Positions 1 through 9,906 of a stretch of DNA of 64,000 nucleotides are shown piece by piece; positions within the stretch are counted from its first letter, which is position 1, and each line of letters begins with the position of its first letter. Below the pieces are notes generated by a model. The model saw only the letters and a program-made list of their open reading frames with translations, searched no databases and was not told the DNA's origin. Origin of the DNA: Ornithinimicrobium pratense (lineage in GTDB: Bacteria; Actinomycetota; Actinomycetes; Actinomycetales; Dermatophilaceae); the NCBI RefSeq assembly GCF_008843165.1, contig NZ_CP044427.1, forward strand, positions 310,001 through 374,000, written 5' to 3'. Made by a program: the position numbers and the translations under genes.

Positions 1-784
1 GGGATGAGTCGGGGGTCAGGACCTCGTCGGCCAAGACCACCGGCACCGCATCGGGATCGACCGCGGCCCAGTCGAGGTCATCCTCCATGGCTTGCTCAGG
101 GGTGATCCCCAGAGCGGCGCCCAACTGGGTCGGGTCAAGGCCGAACTCCACCTTGGTGTCTGCGATGAGGATCCCGCGCTCGGCAGCGATCTCGTTGCCG
201 TGCACCAAGATCCGCACGGCCAGGTCGCGGATCCGGCCGGCCAGGCGAGGCCCGACCAGCGTTTCCACCCGGTCATAGCTGATCGGCTCGTCGTGCTCGC
301 CTGCCGGTGCCTTGGTGCTCGGGGTGAACACCGGTTCCGGCAGGCGCGAGCCATCCACGAGGTTTCCCGGCAGGGGCACCCCGGAGACGGTCCCATCCGC
401 GCGGTACTCCGCTAGCCCCCCTCCGGTGAGGAAGGCACGGGCGACGCACTCGACAGGCAGCATCCGCAGGCGTCGGACGTAGATCCCACGACCACCGACC
501 TCGGCCGGCACGTCGGCGGAGAGGACGTGGTGGGGGGCGTCCACGACACCGGCCAGCTGGTCGAACCACCACAGCGACAGCTGCGTCAGCACGGCGCCCT
601 TGTCCGGGATCGGGGTGTCGAGGACATGGTCGTAGGCGCTGATCCGGTCCGAGGCCACCAGGAGCAGGCGGCTCCGGTCCTGCTCGCCGGTCCGGGGGTC
701 CAGCGGCGCGTACAGCCCCCGCACCTTGCCGGAGTAGAGCAGCGCGTGGCCGGGGATCTCGGGTGCCTTCGGGGAAGCGCTCAT
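1..784 (-). CDS. purC: SAICAR synthase PurC (3' end cut by window edge)
   Basis: Phosphoribosylaminoimidazole-succinocarboxamide synthase joins CAIR and aspartate with ATP hydrolysis to give SAICAR in cytosolic purine synthesis. Reading left from ATG at 784, 261 codons are visible before the window ends. Family motifs are present: SGKVRGLY at about residues 18-25 (nucleotide binding), ASDRISAYDHVL at 44-55, and an ARAFLTGGG-like segment in the middle. Family members run to about 290-300 residues, so only the C-terminal tail is missing. The start ATG overlaps the purD stop by one base (TGATG), so the two are translationally coupled in a purD-purC operon. The identity is firm; the end lies outside the window. 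Confidence 0.95.
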   Translation of the reverse strand, partial: MSASPKAPEIPGHALLYSGKVRGLYAPLDPRTGEQDRSRLLLVASDRISAYDHVLDTPIPDKGAVLTQLSLWWFDQLAGVVDAPHHVLSADVPAEVGGRGIYVRRLRMLPVECVARAFLTGGGLAEYRADGTVSGVPLPGNLVDGSRLPEPVFTPSTKAPAGEHDEPISYDRVETLVGPRLAGRIRDLAVRILVHGNEIAAERGILIADTKVEFGLDPTQLGAALGITPEQAMEDDLDWAAVDPDAVPVVLADEVLTPDSS

Positions 785-2178
785 CACGGCTCCTGGCTGG
801 GGGATCTTGTCGGCTCCTCCGCGTGGGTGTCGCCCGACGCGGCGACGGCCGTGCCTGGACCCGCGCCGGCCGAGACGGCGTCAAGGACTCCGGCCAGGCT
901 CGGCATCTCGATCTCCCCTGCGGCGGCGCGCTCGGCGATGTCGCGGCGGTGATGGGAGGCGCGCAGCGAGATGTGAGAGACGCCGGCGTAGGCGCGCTCC
1001 CGGGCCTGGGTCAGGTCGTCGCCCAGCGCCACGACGGACAGCACCCGCCCGCCGGCGGAGACTAGTTGTCCGTGCGACTCGTGGACCCGGGTGCCGGCCT
1101 GCAGCACGTGCACCCCGTCCACTGACTCCGCCTCGTCGATGCCTTGGACGGGGTCGCCGGTGTGGGGTCCGGCCGGGTACCCGTCGGCGGCCACCACGAC
1201 AGTCACGCTGCTCTGGGGGGACCACTCCAGGGGAGGTAGCTCGGCCAACCGGCCCTGAGCGGCGGCCAGCAGCACGCCGGCCAGGGGGGTGCGCAACCGG
1301 GCCAGCACCGATTGGGTCTCGGGGTCGCCGAACCGGGCGTTGTACTCGATCACCCGAGGCCCGGCCGGCGTCAGGGCCAGCCCGATGTAGAGCAGGCCGA
1401 CGAACGGCATACCCCTGTCGGCCATCTCGCGCACCGTGGGCTCGGCGACCGTGCGCACCACCTGCTCGACCAAGCCCTCGGGTGCCCAGGGCAGGGGCGT
1501 GTAGGCACCCATCCCGCCGGTGTTCGGCCCTGCGTCCCCGTCACCGACCCGCTTGAAGTCCTGCGCGGGCTCCAGCGGGACCACCGTGCGCCCGTCGGCG
1601 AGACAGAAGAGGGAGACCTCCGGCCCGTCCAGGAAGTCCTCCACGACGACCCGCCCGTCCTCGCGGCCCAGGCAGGCGGCGGCGTGGGCCAGGGCCTCGT
1701 CCCGACTGGCGCACACGACGACCCCCTTGCCCGCAGCCAGGCCGTCCTCCTTGACCACGAACGGTGAGCCGGTGGCGGACAGGGCCATCTCGACGGCGTC
1801 CAGGGTGGTGCAGACGTGCGCCGCGGCGGTCGGAACGCCGGCCGCGGTCATCACCTCCTTGGCGAAGGCCTTGCTCCCCTCCAGCCGGGCCGCCTCGGCG
1901 GACGGGCCGAAGCAGGGGATCCCGGCCGCGCGCACCTCGTCGGCGACCCCGGCCACCAGCGGCGCCTCGGGCCCGACCACGACTAGGTCGACCTGCATCG
2001 AGGTGGCGACCTCGATCACCACCTCGGGGTCGGCGGGATCCCCGGGCCGGCACCGGGCCAGGGATGCGATTCCGGGGTTGCCGGGCAGGGCGATCAGCGC
2101 GCTCACCGCAGGATCGCGGGCGAGGGACCGGGCCAGGGCATGCTCCCGCGCCCCGGAGCCGAGGAGAAGGACCTTCAC
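784..2178 (-). CDS. purD: phosphoribosylamine-glycine ligase PurD
   Basis: GAR synthetase couples phosphoribosylamine to glycine with ATP, the second step of purine synthesis. The protein opens VKVLLLGSGAREHAL, the family N-terminus, followed by an ATP-grasp core with SGPNTGGMGAYTP-like and ARFGDPETQ motifs. GTG at 2178 is chosen over longer upstream frames because it gives this N-terminus directly. A TAGGCT box at 2192-2187 lies 8 nt ahead of it, as in a leaderless transcript. At 464 residues it is longer than the usual 420-430 because of an acidic, Ser/Thr/Pro-rich C-terminal tail that follows the last conserved region. It overlaps purC by one base and begins an operon reading leftwards. 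Confidence 0.95.
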   Translation of the reverse strand: MKVLLLGSGAREHALARSLARDPAVSALIALPGNPGIASLARCRPGDPADPEVVIEVATSMQVDLVVVGPEAPLVAGVADEVRAAGIPCFGPSAEAARLEGSKAFAKEVMTAAGVPTAAAHVCTTLDAVEMALSATGSPFVVKEDGLAAGKGVVVCASRDEALAHAAACLGREDGRVVVEDFLDGPEVSLFCLADGRTVVPLEPAQDFKRVGDGDAGPNTGGMGAYTPLPWAPEGLVEQVVRTVAEPTVREMADRGMPFVGLLYIGLALTPAGPRVIEYNARFGDPETQSVLARLRTPLAGVLLAAAQGRLAELPPLEWSPQSSVTVVVAADGYPAGPHTGDPVQGIDEAESVDGVHVLQAGTRVHESHGQLVSAGGRVLSVVALGDDLTQARERAYAGVSHISLRASHHRRDIAERAAAGEIEMPSLAGVLDAVSAGAGPGTAVAASGDTHAEEPTRSPSQEP

Positions 2179-2314
2179 AGCACCTGAGCCTACCCAGCCG
2201 CGGCGGGCGGACGGTGCGCGGCCGGTCGAGAGGCGCGCGTGAGTGGGGCCAGGGGATGGCATGGGGATGACGCGCCAAGACGCGAAAGGCGCCGTACATG
2301 GTGAAGACATGGTG

Positions 2315-2359
2315 AAGGTCCTCCTGGGAGGCAGGGGGGTGATCTCCCAGGAGGACCTT
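2315..2359. repeat. large inverted repeat between divergent genes
   Basis: Two perfect 16-base arms (AAGGTCCTCCTGGGAG at 2315-2330 and its complement at 2344-2359) flank a 13-base loop. The repeat sits in the 315-base gap between purD (leftward) and the LuxR-type regulator (rightward). No T-run follows on either strand, so it is not an ordinary intrinsic terminator. The left arm resembles the first bases of purD. An operator or a transcript leader hairpin are possible roles. The rest of the gap (2179-2493) shows only a likely purD promoter box near 2187-2192. Confidence 0.6.
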
Positions 2360-2493
2360 GCACAGCAGGGCAGGGTCGTCACGGGACAAGATGGGGGCAT
2401 ATCCCGGATAACTCGCACATTCCCTGCTCCGGCGAACCGGCTTGTTTACCTTCGCACACCGGCGGCGGCCTTGTCACCTCCAAGACAGTCGGA

Positions 2494-3549
2494 ATGGCGA
2501 CAATGGCGGAGATCCGCCAGGATGATCGCATGAATCATGACCCCCGGGGGGACGCCGACCTTCACGGCGTCGCGTTCGAAGAGTTTGTCTCTCGGATGTG
2601 CGTGGCCTGCATCCGGCTCGGGACGGCGGATCGCGGCCGCCTGCGCGAGCGGGGCTACTCGGACGCCGAGATCGACCTGGGCACGGCCGAGTTGCTGGCG
2701 CGGGGTTTCCTCGCGCACAGCGACGAGGAGGACACCTGGGCGGTGGTCCCGCCTCGGGAGTCTTTCCCTCAGTATCTGGAGATCATGGAGCACCGGACTG
2801 CGCTGGCGCGGGCCTCGATCCCCGAGCTCGACAACCAATGGCGGCGGGCGGTCGGCCGGGGGACCCGGGCCACGCTGCCCGACCTCGACCTGCTGAGCAG
2901 CGTCCCGGAGGTGATCGAGCGGATCGAGGCGATGCACCGTTCGGCCCGGCAACGGCTGTGGTGGGCCCTGGACGCCTCGGTGGTGACCCGCGAGCTGCTG
3001 GTCCGGGTAGCCGCCGACGAGAGGTTGCTGGCGCTGGCCGACGGCGTGGACGTGCGCCTCGTGCTCGACACCTCGGTGCTGAACGAGCCGTGGGCGCTGG
3101 ACCGCCTGGAGCGAGCGGACGCCCAGGGGTATTCCGCCCGGGTCGGCAACGGCGTGCCGTTCGGCGTCCTGGTCTGCGACGACGAGTCGGTGCTGGTGGA
3201 CATCAGCGCCTACGACCCCGACGGCTACGGCTCGCTGGCCCTGCGCCGACGGCCCGCCCGGCAGGCGGTCATCCGGTTGTTCGAGGCGATCTGGTCGCTG
3301 TCCACCCCGTTCGGGCCCACCAGCCAGGTGCTCGAGGCTACGGGGGAGGAGCCGGTTGCCCCGCTGGACGACCGCGACACCAAGGTGCTGGCCCTGTTGT
3401 CCATCGGCGCCTCCGACAAGGTCATCGCCCGCCAGATCGGGTCCTCCGTGCGCACCGTCGAGCGCCGGATCCGCTACCTCACGGACCACCTGGGTGCGGC
3501 CACCCGATTCCAGGCCGGCGTCCAGGCGGTGCGCCGAGGCTGGGTCTGA
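2494..3549 (+). CDS. LuxR/TrmB-type helix-turn-helix transcriptional regulator
   Basis: A 351-residue cytosolic regulator. The C-terminal ~60 residues form a LuxR-type helix-turn-helix (DDRDTKVLALLSIGASDKVI, then RTVERRIRYL), preceded by a TrmB/PLD-like effector region with the LRERGYSDAEIDLGTAELLA segment near the N-terminus, which resembles a second winged helix. This architecture is widespread in actinobacteria as orphan regulators whose ligand is rarely known. The start is uncertain: ATG at 2494, 2503 or 2530 are all in frame, and only the last has a purine-rich stretch upstream. It is followed 76 bases later by the HelD-like gene, which seems to have its own promoter. The target is unknown. 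Confidence 0.75.
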   Translation: MATMAEIRQDDRMNHDPRGDADLHGVAFEEFVSRMCVACIRLGTADRGRLRERGYSDAEIDLGTAELLARGFLAHSDEEDTWAVVPPRESFPQYLEIMEHRTALARASIPELDNQWRRAVGRGTRATLPDLDLLSSVPEVIERIEAMHRSARQRLWWALDASVVTRELLVRVAADERLLALADGVDVRLVLDTSVLNEPWALDRLERADAQGYSARVGNGVPFGVLVCDDESVLVDISAYDPDGYGSLALRRRPARQAVIRLFEAIWSLSTPFGPTSQVLEATGEEPVAPLDDRDTKVLALLSIGASDKVIARQIGSSVRTVERRIRYLTDHLGAATRFQAGVQAVRRGWV

Positions 3550-3625
3550 GCTCACCACGCGCGGTAGAGTGAGGTCTTTGCCGGGGTGCCGGACCGTGCC
3601 GGGACCCCGCGACGAAAGGTGGTTG

Positions 3626-5857
3626 ATGACCGCGACCCAGGGTGACGTCGTCGCCGCCGAGATCGCGGCCGAGCAGGCGCACGTGGACAAGGTGTATGCC
3701 GAGCTGGCCAAGGCGGCGCAGCGCGTGGAGCTGATCCACGCGGAGGGGATGGCCCGGGGTCAGACCGACCGTCGGGGGACGGGGGATCCGCGGGAGGAGG
3801 AACTCGCCGGGCTCTTTGAGCGAGACGCGCTGGTCTACACGGCTGGGAAACGCCGGGCCAGCCTGGAGCAGCAGCACGAAGGGCTGGTCTTCGGGCGGCT
3901 CGACCTGGAGCACACCACCCCGGACGAGGACGGTCGGACCCGTGAGGTGCGCTACGTCGGCCGGCTCGGGGTGCGCGACGACGACTACGAGCCGCTCGTG
4001 GTGGACTGGCGTGCCCCCGCCGCCGCACCCTTCTACCGTGCCACCCCTGTCGACCCCCAGGGCGTGATCCGTCGTCGGGTGCTGCGCTGCCGTGGTGAGC
4101 AGGTGGTCGGGGTGGAGGACGACCTCATGGTCGCCGAGGCCCCCGACGACGTCGTCGTGGTCGGCGACGGTGCCCTCATGGCGGCCCTCACCCGGTCCCG
4201 CGGTGCCCAGATGCGCGACATCGTGGCCACCATCCAGCAGCACCAGGATGAGGCCATCCGGGCTCCTGCCCGCGGTGTCACCGAGATCACCGGCGGGCCG
4301 GGCACCGGCAAGACGGTCGTCGCCCTGCACCGTGCGGCCTACCTGCTCTACTCCGACCGACGGCGCTTCGAGGGGGGCGGGGTGCTCGTCGTCGGACCCT
4401 CGTCCGCCTACACCGCCTACATCGAACGGGTCCTGCCCTCGCTCGGTGAGGACTCCGTCGTGCTGCGCTCGATCGGCGACGTGGTCGCCGGGGTCGGCGC
4501 CACCCGCCTAGACCAGCCAGCCGTCGCCGCCCTCAAGGGCAGCCTGCGCATCCGCCAGCTGCTCTCCCGGCTGTCCCGGGCGCCCATCCCGGGCGCCCCG
4601 ACCTTGTTGCGCACCTTCGTCGCCGGCTACGCCATCCGGCTGGAGCAGTCCGACCTCGACCGCGCGCGGCGCCAGGTGCTGCGCCACCACCACCGCAACT
4701 CGGCCTACGACGCGGCGGTCGATGCGCTGGCCGCCATCGCCTGGGAGCAGGTCTTACAGGGGGAGCGCGAGGAGTTCATCGGCCGGTTCACCGACTCCGG
4801 CGACGTCGAGACATTCATGCGCCAGTGGTGGCGTCCGCTGGACCCGCGCGAGTTGCTCCTGTGGCTCGCCGACGAGCACACCATCCGTCGGCTCGGGGTC
4901 CCCCCGCGGGAGGCTGAGGTGATCGCCGGGTCCTACCAGGAGGCGCTGCGCATCGGCTCATGGAGCGTGGCCGACATGGCGCTCATCGATGACCTGCAGG
5001 CCCGGCTGGGGCCGATGGTGGACCTGCCCAGCGAGGAACGGGGCTTTTACGAGATCGAGGAGCTGGATGACGCCTCGCAGTACGGGGTCGCGGCTCTGCG
5101 GGCCGGCTCCGGCGACGAGCACGTCGCCGGAGACCACGGCGCGCTCGGCGACGCCTCGGCGGCGCAGCGGCTGTCCCAGGACCCGCGAGAGCGGCTGCTC
5201 GCCGGACGGCTCGGCGAACCCGAGGAGTACGCGCACGTCCTGGTGGACGAGGCCCAGGACCTCTCGCCCATGCAGTGGCGGATGCTCGGTCGCCGCGGCC
5301 GGTGGGCCTCGTGGACCGTGGTGGGCGACCTGGCCCAGGCGTCGTGGGACAACCTGGAGGAGGCGGCCCGGGCGCGGGAGGAAGCGTTCGGGACCCTGCC
5401 TCGGCAGGCCTTTCACATGGACACCAACTATCGCAACGCCCGGGAGATCTTCGAGCTGGCGGCCCGGATGATCCAGGAGCATGTGCCGGACGCCGACATC
5501 CCCGCGGCCGTCCGCGAGACCGGGGTCGAGCCGGGCGAGCTCACCGTCCCGGCGAACCAGATGGTGGGCGCCGTCATCGAAGAGGTGCAGCGCCTGCTGG
5601 AGGAGGTTGACGGCCAGGTGGCCGTCATTGCGCCCTGGTCCTGGCACGAGCAGCTGGGCCAGGTCGTCGACCGCAGGGCCGGGGACTCACGTTCCCTGCT
5701 CATCGACCCGCTGTCCACCAAGGGCCTGGAGTATGACGCCACCGTCGTCGTGGACCCCGACGCGATCGTCGCGGAGTCCCCCGGCGGCGTCCGTGCGCTG
5801 TACGTCGTGCTCACCCGGGCCGCTCACCGGATGACGGTGCTGCGCATCGGCGGCTAG
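3626..5857 (+). CDS. HelD-like UvrD/Rep-family helicase (RNA polymerase recycling factor type)
   Basis: A 743-residue superfamily 1 ATPase. It starts with a coiled-coil N-terminus (EIAAEQAHVDKVYAELAKAA), followed by a Walker A at residues 223-230 (GGPGTGKT), a Walker B LVDEAQDLSPMQW, and late motifs (TNYRNARE, STKGLEYD, LYVVLTRA). The long region before Walker A and the two split ATPase halves match the HelD family, which removes stalled RNA polymerase from DNA. ATG 3626 is preferred because GACGAAAGG lies at a good Shine-Dalgarno distance and because the upstream frame is out-of-character sequence. A TAGAGT box at 3565-3570 may be its promoter. Some actinobacterial members (HelR) give rifampicin tolerance; I saw no rifampicin-associated element here. 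Confidence 0.85.
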   Translation: MTATQGDVVAAEIAAEQAHVDKVYAELAKAAQRVELIHAEGMARGQTDRRGTGDPREEELAGLFERDALVYTAGKRRASLEQQHEGLVFGRLDLEHTTPDEDGRTREVRYVGRLGVRDDDYEPLVVDWRAPAAAPFYRATPVDPQGVIRRRVLRCRGEQVVGVEDDLMVAEAPDDVVVVGDGALMAALTRSRGAQMRDIVATIQQHQDEAIRAPARGVTEITGGPGTGKTVVALHRAAYLLYSDRRRFEGGGVLVVGPSSAYTAYIERVLPSLGEDSVVLRSIGDVVAGVGATRLDQPAVAALKGSLRIRQLLSRLSRAPIPGAPTLLRTFVAGYAIRLEQSDLDRARRQVLRHHHRNSAYDAAVDALAAIAWEQVLQGEREEFIGRFTDSGDVETFMRQWWRPLDPRELLLWLADEHTIRRLGVPPREAEVIAGSYQEALRIGSWSVADMALIDDLQARLGPMVDLPSEERGFYEIEELDDASQYGVAALRAGSGDEHVAGDHGALGDASAAQRLSQDPRERLLAGRLGEPEEYAHVLVDEAQDLSPMQWRMLGRRGRWASWTVVGDLAQASWDNLEEAARAREEAFGTLPRQAFHMDTNYRNAREIFELAARMIQEHVPDADIPAAVRETGVEPGELTVPANQMVGAVIEEVQRLLEEVDGQVAVIAPWSWHEQLGQVVDRRAGDSRSLLIDPLSTKGLEYDATVVVDPDAIVAESPGGVRALYVVLTRAAHRMTVLRIGG

Positions 5858-5903
5858 GCCCCCCCGGGTTGCCCGCTCGCCTGCAGAGAGGGTGCTTCGA
5901 CAT

Positions 5904-5934
5904 GCATACCTAGGTATAGTGCATACTTAGGTAC
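5904..5934. promoter_or_regulatory. tandem palindromic operator of the padR gene
   Basis: Two near-identical 14-base units, GCATACCTAGGTAT (5904-5917) and GCATACTTAGGTAC (5921-5934), are repeated 17 bases apart. The first contains the perfect palindrome ATACCTAGGTAT and covers a possible -10 box, TATAGT (5915-5920). The second ends immediately before the padR start codon. PadR repressors usually bind AT-rich dyads at their own promoters, so autorepression is the natural reading. This is inference from position and symmetry. Confidence 0.7.
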
Positions 5935-6267
5935 ATGGATGAAGCTTCCCGATGGCCCATGTCCTGGGTGCGGGCCAGTCTGGACCTGGCGATCCTGGGC
6001 ACGCTGGCGTCGGCACCGCTGCACGGGTACGCGCTCGCGCAGGAGCTCCAGGCCCGGGGGTTCGGGCGACTGCGCGGCGGATCGCTCTACCCGGCGCTGG
6101 CGCGACTGCAGGAGGCGGGGCACGTCGAGGCCGCCTGGGCCCAGGTCGAGAGTGGGCCCGGGCGCAAGGACTACCGCCTGACGGCCGAGGGGCGACGTCA
6201 TCTCAGCGACGGTCTCGCTGCCTGGGACGACCTGACCGACACGTTACGCACGGAGGAGAGCCGATGA
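5935..6267 (+). CDS. PadR-family transcriptional repressor
   Basis: A 110-residue winged-helix protein with the PadR hallmarks: LDLAILGTLASAPLHGYALA (helix 1-2), the wing with GGSLYPALARLQEAGHVEA, and the GPGRKDYRLTAEGRR stretch. It probably acts as a dimer that represses its own operon through the dyads ending at its start codon. ATG 5935 follows the operator with no space for a Shine-Dalgarno, suggesting leaderless translation; ATG 5959 (MSWVRASLD) is an alternative. Its stop overlaps the start of the following membrane-protein gene (ATGA), a standard arrangement for PadR-controlled HAAS-type genes. The inducer is unknown. Confidence 0.9.
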   Translation: MDEASRWPMSWVRASLDLAILGTLASAPLHGYALAQELQARGFGRLRGGSLYPALARLQEAGHVEAAWAQVESGPGRKDYRLTAEGRRHLSDGLAAWDDLTDTLRTEESR

Positions 6268-7367
6268 GCCGCGAACGACATGAGGGGCCGTTGACCGGGG
6301 TGCTGCAGGCATACCGAGACGCTCGTGGGGTGGCGCAGGACCAGGCCTGGGCCGAGCAGGTGGTGGGCACGTTGGTGCTGGACGAGGTCTCACCCGGGCT
6401 CATCCGGCGCGAGCTGCAGGACGCCTTGAACCTGGTCCGCGAGAGTGGGGAGGGGCCGGAGGTGCTCTACGGCCCGGCCCGGGAGTGGGCGCGCGAGCGG
6501 GTGGTCGACCGGGCCGAGCAGGGTCTGCCCACGGTGGACTCCACGCCCGACTCCACCTGGCGGGACGTCCTGGTGGTGGGCTCGGTGGTGGCCTCCTTGA
6601 TCAGCCTCATGATCCTGGTGGTCTGGTTGGTGCGCGACGGGTTCAGCACCGACTACACCTGGGGCCTGCTCCTGCTGCCGCTGGTCGCCGGAACGGGGGT
6701 GATGGGCGCACTGACGACCTGGGAGAGAGTCCTCACCCGCCGCCCCGCCTGGATGGCTGCCGCCGCCGGGCTCGGCGTCGCGGCGCTGACCGTGGCGCTG
6801 CTGGCCTGGCTGCTGCTGGGCACCCGGGACGACGTGCTTGCAACCGGCAGCACGTTCTCCCTCGGCCTGCTGGCGATCGGGTATGCCCTGCTCGCCGGTG
6901 CCCTGGAACGGCTGCTGCCCGAGCGCGGCCATCGGCGTCGGCCACCGCTGGACGACGAGGCCTGGGCGCGGGAGCTCGCAGGGACGCTGCGGTTGCGCAT
7001 GAACCTTCCCGAGACCAAGGTCCGGGAGATCGTCCGCGAGGCTCGGTCACATGCGGCACAGTCCGGCCAGGATCTGGCCCAGGAGTTCGGGACGCCAGCC
7101 ACCTACGCCTCGCGTTTCGCCCGGGACCGGGCGACTCGGGCTCGCCGGGCCGCCTGGCTGCAGACCGCCCTCGTGCCGCTGGCGGCGCTGGTGGCCTTCG
7201 GTGGGCTGCTGGAGGAACCCACCCCGTCCGGCATCTCGGGCTACGGACTGATGATGGTGGCGGTCACGCTGACCCTAGCCGTGCAGGGATGGCGCCGGGT
7301 CCGGCGTGCGACCGACGACCCACAGGGCCCGGGAGGATCGGGCACCCCTGTCGGCACAGGGCGTTAG
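6264..7367 (+). CDS. HAAS-type (DUF1700-like) multi-pass membrane protein
   Basis: A 367-residue membrane protein coupled to padR by an ATGA overlap. Two cytosolic helical segments resemble each other and look like an internal duplication: [20 protein letters not shown] near residue 30 and [20 protein letters not shown] near residue 230. The second continues into a [17 protein letters not shown] motif typical of PadR-linked HAAS proteins. At least four hydrophobic helices lie between them ([56 protein letters not shown]) and two more follow the second copy. The function is unknown; the family is thought to sense or transport at the membrane under PadR control. The last codons contain the TAGGGT box likely used by dnaX. 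Confidence 0.75.
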   Translation: MSRERHEGPLTGVLQAYRDARGVAQDQAWAEQVVGTLVLDEVSPGLIRRELQDALNLVRESGEGPEVLYGPAREWARERVVDRAEQGLPTVDSTPDSTWRDVLVVGSVVASLISLMILVVWLVRDGFSTDYTWGLLLLPLVAGTGVMGALTTWERVLTRRPAWMAAAAGLGVAALTVALLAWLLLGTRDDVLATGSTFSLGLLAIGYALLAGALERLLPERGHRRRPPLDDEAWARELAGTLRLRMNLPETKVREIVREARSHAAQSGQDLAQEFGTPATYASRFARDRATRARRAAWLQTALVPLAALVAFGGLLEEPTPSGISGYGLMMVAVTLTLAVQGWRRVRRATDDPQGPGGSGTPVGTGR

Positions 7368-7377
7368 GGTCGGACAG

Positions 7378-9897
7378 GTGAGCACCGCCCTGTACCGCCG
7401 CTACCGGCCCGAGTCCTTCGCCGACGTCATCGGCCAGGAGCACGTCACCGAGCCGCTCATGCAGGCGCTGCGCTCCGGGAGGGTCAACCACGCCTACCTG
7501 TTCTCCGGGCCGCGCGGCTGCGGCAAGACCACCAGCGCCCGGATCCTGGCCCGCTGCCTGAACTGCGAGAAGGGCCCGACACCAGAGCCGTGCGGCACCT
7601 GCGAGTCGTGCGTGGCCCTGGCCCGGCAGGGGGCGGGGTCGGTCGATGTCATCGAGATCGACGCGGCCAGCCACGGGCGGGTCGACGACACTCGCGAGCT
7701 GCGGGAGCGGGCCGCCTTCGGGCCTGCCCAGTCCCGGTTCAAGATCTACATCATCGACGAGGCGCACATGGTCAGCCGCGAGGGCTTCAACTCGCTGCTG
7801 AAGATCGTCGAGGAGCCGCCGCCGCACGTGAAGTTCATCTTCGCGACGACCGAGCCGGAGAAGGTGCTGGCGACGATCCGTTCGCGGACCCACCACTACC
7901 CCTTCCACCTGGTCCCGCCGCAAAGGCTCACCGGCTACCTGGAGCAGCTGTGCACCCAGGAGGGGGTCCGGCTGGAGCCGGGGGTGCTATCCTTCGTCAC
8001 CCGTGCCGGTGGCGGGTCCGTGCGCGACTCGCTCTCGGCGCTCGACCAGCTGATCTCGGGGGCGGGCCAGGAGGGGCTGACCTACGAGCGCACGGCCGCG
8101 CTGCTGGGTTTCACCGATGTGGAGCTGCTCGACGCGGTCGTCGATGCCGTGGCGGCGGGGGACTCGGCCACCGTCTTCCAACAGGTGGACCGGGTGATGG
8201 AGTCCGGCCACGACCCCCGGCGGTTCGTGGAGGACCTGCTGGAGCGCTATCGCGACCTCATCGTGCTGGCCGCAGTGGGTGAGCAGGCAGGGGGCCTGCT
8301 GCCCGGCCTACCCGAGGACCAGGTCGAACGGATGCGCCGGCAGGCCCAGGGCTACGGCCCCGCAGGGCTGTCCCGCGCCGCCGACCTCGTCGCCCGCGGC
8401 CTGTCCGAGATGGCCGGCGCCGTGTCCTACCGGCTCATGCTCGAGCTGCTCGCAGCTCGGCTGCTGCTCCCGGCAGCCGCGGGGGAGGACGGGTATGGCG
8501 CCCGCCTGGACCGGATCGAGCGCCGCCTCGCGGCGGGTCCGGCCGCGGACGAGCAGCCGGTCGGGTCGCCGCGGCAGCCGGGCGCCCCTGGCCCAGAGCC
8601 GCAGCCCACCCCGGCCTGGCCGGGGTCCCAGCCCACCGGGCAGCCGGCTCCGGTTGGACCGCCCCCGGCTGCGCCGTCCGGGCCTGCGCAGGGTCCCGCC
8701 GGGCCGCCACCCGGCCCTGGACCTGGCACCGCGCCCGGCTCCGACGGACCACCCCGACCGGGTGACCTGGACACCGCTGCTCTGCGCCGCCACTGGCCGG
8801 ACATCATCGCCGCGGTGCGCGAGATCAGCCGCCGCACCGCCGGGGCACTCGAGTCGATCCAGGTCGTTGACTACGACGGCCGCCGGCTGCTGGTCGGGAT
8901 GCCCGACGAGCGCTGGATCCGGCACTTCATGGGCACCTCCAACGAGGAGGCGCTGCGTCAGGGCGTGCTCGACGCCCTGGCCCTGGACGTGCGGATCGAG
9001 GCGACGGTCGCCGGGGCAGACGGCCCGCATCCCCCGGGGGTCGGCGAGCAGACCCACGAGGCCCGCCCGGTGGCCACCGCGCCGCCGTCGCAGCAGCAGC
9101 CTGGCGAGCCCGCACGGCCACCGTCGTCACCCCGGCCGACGGCCGGACCTGACGACCCACCGGCCGGGCCCGGTGACCCGCCGGAGGGGCCTGGTGAGCC
9201 GGAGGGGCACGGTGAGCCACCGGTCGAGCCGGGGGCGGCCCCGGCAGCGTCCGGTGCGCCGGCGGGTGCTCAGCCTCCGGTCGGCGACGCGCCTCCGCGC
9301 GGTCGGCTGCGGACCCGCGGCGGGCAGACGCCGCCTCAGCCCGCCCAGGCTCCCGGCAGCAACCAGCCGGTGCGGGTGCGCGGCCGTGGAGGGGGCGGCG
9401 CCGGTGGCGAGACGCCGAGCGGACCCGCCGAGCCCTCGATGGCCGAACAGCTTGGCGCGGTGGGTGCCCGTCCCCCGGCCGAGGTCGGTCCGGACTGGGC
9501 GCAGTCGGCACGCAGCACCGCCGCGCCGGCCTGGGCGACCGAGGGCTCCCCGTCCTTCGCGGGGGCCGGCGCCGGCGAGGACGACGCCATACCGCAGGCT
9601 CCCCAGGGCCCACCCGGCCCAGGCCAGCAGGAGCAGGTAGCCCGGCGGGCCGAGCGGCCCACGGATGGGCAGCTCCGTCCGGAGGTGCACCGCGGGCCCC
9701 CGAGGGCGGGCGGTCCGGACCCCCAGGAGCGGGAGGCGGTCCGGGCGCGGCGCGGTCCGACGGCCGTGGAAGAGTTCTCGGACGCGCCCAGCGACGACGA
9801 CGAGGACCTGGGCACGTCGGGGGGCGTGGGACAGCCGGTCATCGAGACCGTCCTGGGCGGTACCGTCATCGAGATCAACGACGAGCCGGTCGCCTGA
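7378..9897 (+). CDS. dnaX: DNA polymerase III subunit gamma/tau
   Basis: This is the clamp-loader ATPase of the replisome. The 839-residue protein opens [20 protein letters not shown], has Walker [10 protein letters not shown] at about residues 44-52, a zinc module with Cys63, Cys72, Cys75 and Cys78, Walker B IIDEAHM, and the sensor-1/SRC region LLKIVEEPP followed by [10 protein letters not shown]. After the AAA+ and collar domains (to about residue 400) comes a long Pro/Gly-rich linker, a tau domain III-like block ([20 protein letters not shown]), and another disordered Pro/Gly tail, which explains the large size. GTG 7378 is the start; a TAGGGT box at 7365-7370 is 7 nt upstream. No frameshift signal for a separate gamma form was recognised. 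Confidence 0.95.
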   Translation: MSTALYRRYRPESFADVIGQEHVTEPLMQALRSGRVNHAYLFSGPRGCGKTTSARILARCLNCEKGPTPEPCGTCESCVALARQGAGSVDVIEIDAASHGRVDDTRELRERAAFGPAQSRFKIYIIDEAHMVSREGFNSLLKIVEEPPPHVKFIFATTEPEKVLATIRSRTHHYPFHLVPPQRLTGYLEQLCTQEGVRLEPGVLSFVTRAGGGSVRDSLSALDQLISGAGQEGLTYERTAALLGFTDVELLDAVVDAVAAGDSATVFQQVDRVMESGHDPRRFVEDLLERYRDLIVLAAVGEQAGGLLPGLPEDQVERMRRQAQGYGPAGLSRAADLVARGLSEMAGAVSYRLMLELLAARLLLPAAAGEDGYGARLDRIERRLAAGPAADEQPVGSPRQPGAPGPEPQPTPAWPGSQPTGQPAPVGPPPAAPSGPAQGPAGPPPGPGPGTAPGSDGPPRPGDLDTAALRRHWPDIIAAVREISRRTAGALESIQVVDYDGRRLLVGMPDERWIRHFMGTSNEEALRQGVLDALALDVRIEATVAGADGPHPPGVGEQTHEARPVATAPPSQQQPGEPARPPSSPRPTAGPDDPPAGPGDPPEGPGEPEGHGEPPVEPGAAPAASGAPAGAQPPVGDAPPRGRLRTRGGQTPPQPAQAPGSNQPVRVRGRGGGGAGGETPSGPAEPSMAEQLGAVGARPPAEVGPDWAQSARSTAAPAWATEGSPSFAGAGAGEDDAIPQAPQGPPGPGQQEQVARRAERPTDGQLRPEVHRGPPRAGGPDPQEREAVRARRGPTAVEEFSDAPSDDDEDLGTSGGVGQPVIETVLGGTVIEINDEPVA

Positions 9898-9906
9898 GAG
9901 GGCTGC

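Noticed and set aside
2315..2359. Intrinsic terminator
   Set aside because: No T-run on either strand and the flanking genes diverge, so there is no transcript end to serve.
3560..3625. Rifampicin-associated element upstream of the HelD-like gene
   Set aside because: No long inverted repeat of that type is present, so a drug-response role for this HelD is not supported.
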